Below are positions 56,977 to 64,000 of a stretch of 64,000 nucleotides of DNA, piece by piece; position 1 is the first letter of the stretch, and each line of letters begins with the position of its first letter. The notes under the pieces were generated by a model. The model made no database searches, had not been told where the DNA came from, and saw nothing but the letters and a program-made list of their open reading frames with translations. The position numbers and the translations under genes were made by a program. Source of the DNA: Sporosarcina ureae (lineage in GTDB: Bacteria; Bacillota; Bacilli; Bacillales_A; Planococcaceae); assembly GCF_002101375.1 (NCBI RefSeq), contig NZ_CP015207.1:1831001-1895000 (forward strand). Reading direction: 5' to 3'.

Positions 56977-58113
56977 ATGCAGTTTGAAATTATGAGAGAT
57001 AGATTATTGGATGGGTTAAGCGATGTTGTCAAAGCAATCAGTTCAAAAGTGACAACACCTATTTTGACAGGTATTAAATTAGAAATTACTGAAAAGGGAT
57101 TAACTATGACTGGAAGTGATTCAGATATTACGATATCCACTTTCATACCAGTAGAAGAAGACGGCACTCAAATTATTCAAACAATCCAACCAGGTACACT
57201 GGTATTGCAAGCAAAAGTTTTTAACGAAATCATTCGCAAGCTCCCAACAAATGAAGTGATGATTGAGTTACGTGATGGAATGAAAACACATATTCGTTCT
57301 GGACAGTCTGAATTTCATATTATTGCCCAAAGTGCTGATGAATATCCCATATTGCCCGATGTAAAAGATGCGGAGCGTTTTGAAATGCCTGCTGACTTGA
57401 TGAAATCGCTTATTAGAGAAACTGTATTTGCAGTATCCCAACAAGAAACTCGTCCAGTTTTGACAGGCGTTCAATGGATTATGAAAGAGCAAGAACTTTA
57501 CTGTATCGCAACAGATAGTCATAGATTGGCTAGACGGATTGTGACACCTGAGATTCAAGCTAGTTCACCATTCAATGCAGTTATCCCAGGCAAAAGTCTT
57601 CAAGAACTAAGCAAGATATTGCCTGACGATGCTACAGCAGTAGAAATTTTTATTGCGAATCAACAAGTATTATTCAAGCTTCACAATGTTTTATTCTATT
57701 CAAGACTTTTGGAGGGCAATTACCCTGACACATCACGTCTGATCCCGACTGAATACAAAACATCCATCACGATTAATGGACGCAATTTGTTGCAAGCAAT
57801 TGATCGTGCATCTTTATTAGCTCGAGAAGATCGGAATAATATCGTGCACTTCTCAACAGATGGTAGTCCACATGTGCAAATCTCTTCTAATTCACCGGAC
57901 GTCGGAAATGTAGAAGAATTGGTAGAAGCCGTGCATATCGAAGGTGAACCTTTGAAAATCTCTTTCAGTGCGAAATATATGATGGATGCCTTGAAAGCAA
58001 TTGATGGCCAAGATCTAAAGATTCATTTCACTGGCAGCATGCGCCCTTTCATCTTGAAGTCCATTGATAGCGAAGCCATTCTACAATTAATTTTACCGGT
58101 TAGAACGTTTTAA
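56977..58113 (+). CDS. dnaN: DNA polymerase III beta subunit (sliding clamp)
   Basis: A 378-residue clamp of three repeated domains that tethers polymerase to DNA. Family segments include SSKVTTPILTGIKLEI, REDRNNIVHFSTDG and the C-terminal LPVRTF that closes the ring. The ATG follows GCGAGG. Length and ends are standard. Confidence 0.99.
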   Translation: MQFEIMRDRLLDGLSDVVKAISSKVTTPILTGIKLEITEKGLTMTGSDSDITISTFIPVEEDGTQIIQTIQPGTLVLQAKVFNEIIRKLPTNEVMIELRDGMKTHIRSGQSEFHIIAQSADEYPILPDVKDAERFEMPADLMKSLIRETVFAVSQQETRPVLTGVQWIMKEQELYCIATDSHRLARRIVTPEIQASSPFNAVIPGKSLQELSKILPDDATAVEIFIANQQVLFKLHNVLFYSRLLEGNYPDTSRLIPTEYKTSITINGRNLLQAIDRASLLAREDRNNIVHFSTDGSPHVQISSNSPDVGNVEELVEAVHIEGEPLKISFSAKYMMDALKAIDGQDLKIHFTGSMRPFILKSIDSEAILQLILPVRTF

Positions 58114-58142
58114 TCTGTAACTTAAGAAAATATCTCGTAATA

Positions 58143-58170
58143 GGATAGTCAACATGTTGGCTACCTTTTT
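58143..58170 (+). terminator. Possible terminator after dnaN
   Basis: GGATAGTCAA pairs with TTGGCTACC, with one wobble and one bulge, followed by TTTTTA. It may partly separate dnaAN from yaaA-recF-gyrBA. Confidence 0.55.
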
Positions 58171-58233
58171 ACTTATTGCGAAAAGTTAGGTAAACTAGAG
58201 GGACAGAATATTTTATGAGGGATTGAATTAAAA

Positions 58234-58473
58234 ATGGAGACAATACAGTTTAATACAGAATATATTACGCTAGGCCAATTATTGAAAATGACGAATGTTA
58301 TTAGCTCAGGTGGAATGGCTAAATGGTATTTAGGTGAAAACATTGTTTACGTAAACGGCGAGCCAGAACAACGACGCGGTAAGAAATTATATGACGGAGA
58401 TGTAGTAAATATTCCAGGTGCAGGAAAATTCAAACTGTCAGTGGATGAATCTGGACAGTCGGATGCATATTGA
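58234..58473 (+). CDS. yaaA: S4-domain protein YaaA (RlbA)
   Basis: A 79-residue RNA-binding S4-fold protein ([47 protein letters not shown]), conserved between dnaN and recF in Bacillota. It has been connected with ribosome assembly or RNA binding. It overlaps recF by 11 bases. Confidence 0.95.
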   Translation: METIQFNTEYITLGQLLKMTNVISSGGMAKWYLGENIVYVNGEPEQRRGKKLYDGDVVNIPGAGKFKLSVDESGQSDAY

Positions 58474-59581
58474 TCGGCTTAAGTTAACGAACTATCGAAA
58501 TTACGAATCTCTGGAATTAAAATTCTCTCCTACGATGAACGTATTGATCGGTGAAAATGCACAAGGAAAAACCAATGTCATGGAAGCTATTTACGTATTA
58601 GCAATGGCAAAATCCCACCGTACATCAAATGATCGTGAACTTATACGTTGGGAACAAGAGTGTGGTAAAATAGAAGGGGATGTCCAACGTAAATTTGGAT
58701 ACTTGCCGATAGAGCTGACAATTTCCAAAAAGGGAAAAAAGGCTAGAGTCAATCATTTGGAACAAAATCGTTTGAGTATGTATGTTGGTCAGATGAATGT
58801 AGTCATGTTCGCGCCTGAAGATTTGAATATCGTAAAGGGCAGCCCACAGCTGCGCAGGCGTTTTTTAGATATGGAAATTGGACAGATCTCAAGAGTCTAT
58901 TTGCACGACTTGGTCAATTTCCAAAAGATATTAAAGCAACGCAATGCCTTGTTAAAAGCAAATCGAGGTAAATTGGATCTCCAGGATGTTATGTTCGATA
59001 TTTACACGGAACAGTATATTCAAGTGGCAGTTCAAATTATTCGAAAACGCTTTTATTTTATGGAATTGCTACAAAAGTGGGCAAATCCGATTCATCAAGG
59101 AATTTCACGTGGTCTTGAAACACTGGAAGTTTCCTATGGGACTTTAAAAGACCTACATTCTGGGCAGACTGCTGAAGAGATGGAAACAATTTTTGCTGAT
59201 CAGTTAAAGAATGTGCGAAGACGCGAATTAGAACGAGGGCTTACCCTGGTAGGTCCACATCGTGATGATTTGCAGTTTTTTGTCAATGGGTACGATATTC
59301 AGACGTACGGTTCACAGGGACAGCAACGGACGACCGCCCTTTCTTTGAAACTTGCGGAAATCGAACTAGTAAAACAAGAAGTGGGCGAAACGCCAATTTT
59401 ATTGCTTGATGATGTGTTATCGGAATTGGATGATTACCGACAGTCACATTTGCTCAGTACGATGCAAGGACAAGTACAAACATTTGTAACAACAACCAAT
59501 ATCGCAGGAATTGATCATAATACGATCCAAGAAGCAGCTATTTTTGAAGTGCATGATGGATCCGTTTTACGTAGAGAATAA
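58463..59581 (+). CDS. recF: DNA replication and repair protein RecF
   Basis: A 372-residue SMC-like ATPase that loads RecA at gaps. Walker [14 protein letters not shown], signature [15 protein letters not shown] and Walker [15 protein letters not shown] are present. I chose the ATG at 58463 ([14 protein letters not shown]), the standard N-terminus; an earlier in-frame start at 58418 lies well inside yaaA. The ribosome site is weak, so translation is probably coupled to yaaA. Confidence 0.98.
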   Translation: MHIDRLKLTNYRNYESLELKFSPTMNVLIGENAQGKTNVMEAIYVLAMAKSHRTSNDRELIRWEQECGKIEGDVQRKFGYLPIELTISKKGKKARVNHLEQNRLSMYVGQMNVVMFAPEDLNIVKGSPQLRRRFLDMEIGQISRVYLHDLVNFQKILKQRNALLKANRGKLDLQDVMFDIYTEQYIQVAVQIIRKRFYFMELLQKWANPIHQGISRGLETLEVSYGTLKDLHSGQTAEEMETIFADQLKNVRRRELERGLTLVGPHRDDLQFFVNGYDIQTYGSQGQQRTTALSLKLAEIELVKQEVGETPILLLDDVLSELDDYRQSHLLSTMQGQVQTFVTTTNIAGIDHNTIQEAAIFEVHDGSVLRRE

Positions 59582-59599
59582 ATGATTGTGGTTTGATAG

Positions 59600-61552
<1,953 letters not shown>

Positions 61553-61621
61553 TGAATCGTAAACGGATTATATAGCAAAGACCGAACTTATAGATGTAAG
61601 TGGTGAAAGGAGCATGACAAC

Positions 61622-64000
61622 ATGGCAGATTTGCCAAAAGGCGGAGTGCAGGAAATAAATATTAATACAGAAATGAAGACCTCATTTCTAAACTATGCGA
61701 TGAGCGTTATCGTTTCTCGTGCCCTTCCAGATGTTCGAGATGGTTTGAAGCCCGTACATCGCCGCATTTTGTATGCTATGCATGATTTGGGTATCACTGC
61801 GGAAAAACCGCATAAAAAGTCAGCCCGTATCGTAGGGGACGTTATCGGTAAGTATCACCCGCACGGCGACAGTGCAGTATATGACACGATGGTACGGATG
61901 GCTCAAGATTTTAGTTATCGCTACATGTTAGTAGATGGACATGGTAACTTTGGTTCTGTTGATGGTGACGGGGCTGCTGCAATGCGTTATACAGAGTCAC
62001 GTATGTCCCGTATCGCAATGGAATTATTGCGTGATATCAATAAAAATACAATCGACTTCCAAGCAAACTATGACGAGCAGGAAAAAGAACCTGCCGTCTT
62101 GCCAGGTCGTTATCCGAACTTGTTGGTGAACGGTACATCAGGAATTGCTGTAGGTATGGCAACAAACATCCCACCCCATCACCTTGGTGAGACGATTGAC
62201 GCTGTACTTGCTTTAGCAGAGAATAGCGCAATCACCACTGAAGAATTGATGGAAATCATTCCAGGCCCCGATTTCCCGACTGGCGGTATGATTCTTGGCC
62301 GTAGTGGTATTCGTCGTGCTTATGAAACAGGTCGAGGTTCATTGATCATCCGTGGAAGAGCTGAAATTGAGACGGCTGCAAACGGCCGAGAAACGATTAT
62401 TGTCAATGAAATACCTTTCCAAGTAAATAAGGCGAAGTTAATCGAAAAAATTGCAGAGCTCGTACGCGATAAGAAGATTGATGGAATTACACACTTAGCA
62501 GACGAATCGGACCGTACAGGTATGCGTATTGTGATTGAAGTACGACGTGATGCTAATGCGAACGTATTATTGAACAATTTGTATAAACAGACTGCCTTGC
62601 AGACTAGTTTTGGGATCAATATGCTGGCACTGGTAGACAAGCAACCAAAAGTATTGTCATTGAAAGAAATTCTATACCATTACTTAGAACACCAAAAAGT
62701 AGTCATTCGCCGTCGTACACAATTCGATTTGAACAAAGCGGAAGACCGTGCACATATCTTGGAAGGATTACGTATAGCACTTGATCATATCGATCAGATC
62801 ATTGCCTTAATCCGTGCATCTAAAACAACGGCTGAAGCGAAAGCGAACTTAATGGAGACATTCGAGTTGTCTGATCGCCAGTCTCAAGCAATTCTCGATA
62901 TGCGTTTGCAACGTTTGACTGGACTGGAACGAGACAAAATTGAGTCCGAATACCAAGAGTTGCTGACACTTATTGCCGAATTGCGTGCAATTTTAGCGGA
63001 TGAACTAAAATTAATTGAGATTATCCGTGAGGAATTGAGTGAAATTAAAGAACGTTTTGCTGACGAACGTCGAACAGAGATTATGCTCGGCGGTTCTGAA
63101 ATGCTTGAAGATGAAGATTTAATTCCAGTGGAAAACTCCATTGTTACATTAACCCATCAAGGGTACATTAAACGTCTGCCAGCTAATACGTATCGCAGTC
63201 AGAAACGTGGCGGTCGTGGGATCCAAGGTATGGGCACAAATGAAGATGACTTTGTAGAGCACTTATTGAATACTTCCACACATGACACGATTTTACTGTT
63301 TACGAGCAGGGGCCGTGTATTCCGTAAAAAAGGCTATGAAGTTCCTGAATACAGTCGAACTGCCAAAGGATTGCCGATTATTAACTTACTTGACTTCGAA
63401 AAAGGTGAAAAGGTTACGGCAATGATCCCGATTGACGAGTTTACTGAGGATCATTACTTATTCTTCTCAACTAAACAAGGTGTTATTAAACGCACATCGA
63501 TAATGGACTATGCCAATATTCGTGCGAACGGCTTGATTGCATTAGGATTGCGTGAAGATGATGAACTGATCTCCGTTAAATCAACTGATGGCAAGTCAGA
63601 CATTGCGATCTGTACAAAACATGGCATGATGATTCGCTTTGATGAGGAAAGTATCCGCCCACTCGGCAGAACTGCTGCTGGTGTACGTGGTATCAGATTG
63701 CGTCAAGAAGATGAAGTAATTGGCATGGATATCGTAGAAGCAGGAGACGATATTCTGGTAGTTACTGAAAAAGGATACGGTAAACGCACACCTGAAAGTG
63801 AATACCGATCTCAATCACGCGGCGGTTATGGATTGAAAACAATGCATATGACAGATCGAAATGGTGCTATTGTAGCGATGAAGTCGGTTAACGGCGAAGA
63901 AGATTTGATGTTAATTACAATTCACGGCATCTTAATCCGTATGTCTATTGGCGATATTTCTATATTTGGCCGATCTACACAAGGTGTACGCCTCATTCGA
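61622..64000 (+). CDS. gyrA: DNA gyrase subunit A (partial, 3' end off window)
   Basis: The first 793 codons of GyrA are open to the right edge. The quinolone-interacting region reads [15 protein letters not shown] with Ser84 and Asp88, the wild-type-like state. The catalytic Tyr is 123 in [10 protein letters not shown]. The GyrA box QKRGGRG and much of the C-terminal beta-pinwheel that wraps DNA are present. AAAGGAG precedes the ATG; an overlapping ATG at 61614 is out of frame. It is 70 bases after gyrB. Confidence 0.98.
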   Translation, partial: MADLPKGGVQEININTEMKTSFLNYAMSVIVSRALPDVRDGLKPVHRRILYAMHDLGITAEKPHKKSARIVGDVIGKYHPHGDSAVYDTMVRMAQDFSYRYMLVDGHGNFGSVDGDGAAAMRYTESRMSRIAMELLRDINKNTIDFQANYDEQEKEPAVLPGRYPNLLVNGTSGIAVGMATNIPPHHLGETIDAVLALAENSAITTEELMEIIPGPDFPTGGMILGRSGIRRAYETGRGSLIIRGRAEIETAANGRETIIVNEIPFQVNKAKLIEKIAELVRDKKIDGITHLADESDRTGMRIVIEVRRDANANVLLNNLYKQTALQTSFGINMLALVDKQPKVLSLKEILYHYLEHQKVVIRRRTQFDLNKAEDRAHILEGLRIALDHIDQIIALIRASKTTAEAKANLMETFELSDRQSQAILDMRLQRLTGLERDKIESEYQELLTLIAELRAILADELKLIEIIREELSEIKERFADERRTEIMLGGSEMLEDEDLIPVENSIVTLTHQGYIKRLPANTYRSQKRGGRGIQGMGTNEDDFVEHLLNTSTHDTILLFTSRGRVFRKKGYEVPEYSRTAKGLPIINLLDFEKGEKVTAMIPIDEFTEDHYLFFSTKQGVIKRTSIMDYANIRANGLIALGLREDDELISVKSTDGKSDIAICTKHGMMIRFDEESIRPLGRTAAGVRGIRLRQEDEVIGMDIVEAGDDILVVTEKGYGKRTPESEYRSQSRGGYGLKTMHMTDRNGAIVAMKSVNGEEDLMLITIHGILIRMSIGDISIFGRSTQGVRLIR

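Overview
The window is the replication-origin region of a low-GC, endospore-forming Bacillota chromosome. It most resembles the Bacillales family Planococcaceae/Caryophanaceae (Sporosarcina-like); this is an inference from gene content, not an alignment. The core order follows Bacillus subtilis: walRKHIJ and an htrA-like protease, dnaB helicase, rplI, gdpP, rpsR-ssb-rpsF, ychF, yyaC, spo0J/soj/noc, rsmG/mnmG/mnmE, jag/yidC/rnpA/rpmH, then oriC, dnaA-dnaN-yaaA-recF-gyrB-gyrA. spo0J, soj, yyaC and the spoIIIJ-type yidC point to a sporulating ancestor. Almost everything left of about 55.0 kb is on the minus strand and everything right of it on the plus strand, so genes run with the replication forks. 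Most head-on genes on the left arm are accessory.

Region by region. 1-4.33 kb: a sigma-54-controlled catabolic island with a divergent, left-truncated DAO-family amine/imino-acid oxidase gene, its enhancer-binding activator, and a three-gene operon (BFD-type 2Fe-2S protein, 2Fe-2S ferredoxin, FAD/NAD oxidoreductase) resembling hydrogen cyanide synthase, opine oxidase or hydroxyproline dehydrogenase complexes. Two near-identical -24/-12 promoters flank it. 4.4-9.4 kb: malate:quinone oxidoreductase, a DUF4317 protein, an Ohr/OsmC peroxidase, a membrane-anchored alpha/beta hydrolase and a CoA-type Nudix hydrolase. 9.5-16.6 kb: a seven-gene Isd-type haem uptake operon (IsdC-like, NEAT-SLH, NEAT-membrane, lipoprotein, permease, ATPase, sortase B) behind a sigma-A promoter with a Fur-box-like operator. 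16.7-20.3 kb: small and poorly characterised genes, TatD, DUF817, a cyclophilin lipoprotein and DUF1456. 20.4-25.6 kb: an HxlR regulator, glutathione-dependent formaldehyde detoxification (frmA, frmB) and the fused glutathione synthetase gshF, with a pair of structured intergenic repeats between frmB and gshF. 25.7-27.1 kb: a short-chain dehydrogenase and rlmH. 27.1-27.5 kb: a cluster of DnaA-box-like sequences. 27.5-54.95 kb: the conserved core listed above. 54.95-56.98 kb: a bipartite oriC surrounding dnaA, with DnaA boxes on both sides and a DnaA-trio/AT-rich unwinding element before dnaN. 57-64 kb: dnaN to gyrA; gyrA runs off the right edge and remB, present between recF and gyrB in B. subtilis, is absent.

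Three parS sites were found by eye: an exact one between rsmG and noc, one inside spo0J, and one near 18 kb. No rRNA, tRNA, CRISPR array, insertion sequence or prophage was seen. The least-understood parts are the sigma-54 oxidase island (substrate unknown), the 162-residue protein at 16.7 kb, the paired palindromic repeats near 23 kb, and the DnaA-box cluster by rlmH. All calls come from reading the sequence; none was checked against a database.
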